This document shows positions 63,898-64,000 of a stretch of DNA of 64,000 bases, in pieces. The first letter of the stretch is position 1, and each line of letters opens with the position of its first letter. The notes beneath the pieces were generated by a model. That model was not told the origin of the DNA. It saw only the letters and a list, made by a program, of their open reading frames with translations, and did no database searches. A program made the position numbers and the translations under genes. The stretch comes from Gordonia sp. KTR9 (lineage in GTDB: Bacteria > Actinomycetota > Actinomycetes > Mycobacteriales > Mycobacteriaceae): assembly GCF_000143885.2 (NCBI RefSeq), contig NC_018581.1:434001-498000 (forward strand), given 5' to 3'.

Positions 63898-64000
63898 GGG
63901 CCAAGTATTCCCGACGGAGAAGATCCAGGACGGCTACTGCGCCATTCTTGTCCAGCGGATCGTTACCGTTGCCGCATTTGGGACTCTGGACGCACGATGG
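63890..64000 (-). CDS. 3' end of a gene entering from the right edge
   Basis: The minus strand reads open from the window edge to a TGA at 63892-63890, giving [20 protein letters not shown] followed by [16 protein letters not shown]. The ending overlaps the ATG of the next gene (ATGCATGA), an arrangement common for real gene pairs here. Two Cys and the helical end look protein-like, but only 36 residues are visible, so the family cannot be named. Confidence 0.45.
   Translation of the reverse strand, partial: PSCVQSPKCGNGNDPLDKNGAVAVLDLLRREYLAHA

Overview
The window is high-GC actinobacterial chromosome of the mycolic-acid group, most like Gordonia or a close relative (inference). The evidence is a WhiB protein, many GTG starts and 4-nt overlapping operons, a 6C RNA, and long blocks in the same gene order as Mycobacterium tuberculosis. 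In those blocks asd-lysC-leuA corresponds to Rv3708c-Rv3710, and the run from the PASTA penicillin-binding protein to the tad genes corresponds to Rv3683-Rv3654c. Between the blocks lie lineage-specific accessory genes.

1-8.8 kb (mostly minus strand): a truncated EamA transporter, a thioredoxin and a LysR regulator. A beta-oxidation operon follows (thiolase, TetR, acyl-CoA dehydrogenase) with a perfect TetR-type palindrome at its promoter. Then come an ABM monooxygenase, a luciferase-like flavoprotein, and leuA behind a leaderless LLL leader peptide and candidate attenuator. 8.9-14.4 kb: an MHS symporter, a secreted GH16 glucanase, a nitroreductase, and a DHA2 exporter divergent from its TetR across an array of GTACGC half-sites. 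14.4-16.4 kb: 35-bp tandem repeats split by an intact IS1380-family element with a 5-bp target duplication. 16.4-20.2 kb: a membrane glycosyltransferase-like protein and the lysC-asd operon.

20.2-34.4 kb: a gluconate module (GntR, gluconokinase, permease), a secreted lipase, Dps, membrane and secreted proteins of unknown role, DUF2252, an M20 peptidase, an acyl-CoA dehydrogenase relative, a short AraC protein and a lipocalin. 34.5-42 kb: tRNA-Pro(CGG), a HAD hydrolase, a metallophosphoesterase, the class A PBP, WhiB4 and a pair of Get3/ArsA-like ATPases. 42-47.3 kb: DUF4177, RidA, a TSUP exporter, an MFS protein, an NfeD-like/flotillin pair and an MBL hydrolase. 47.4-56 kb: Crp, nth-tlpA-nudix-marP as an overlapping operon, an epoxide hydrolase, a holin-like protein and acetyl-CoA synthetase with a Crp/GlxR-like site.

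56-64 kb: a Fic-like protein whose catalytic motif is lost, then an RNA island. A minus-strand RNA with a closing stem and a 6S-like long hairpin occupies the syntenic place of mycobacterial Ms1/MTS2823, and a Crp/GlxR-like palindrome sits inside its promoter. A plus-strand 6C RNA follows. Last is the tad/Flp locus (TadZ, TadA, TadB, TadC, a glyoxalase-like insertion, Flp, TadE, TadE-like), then a pair of unknown genes at the right edge.

The Ms1-like RNA, the leuA leader and the interrupted repeat array are the observations most worth following up. I found no CRISPR array, prophage or toxin-antitoxin module. All family calls come from reading the sequence and remembered family features; no database was searched.
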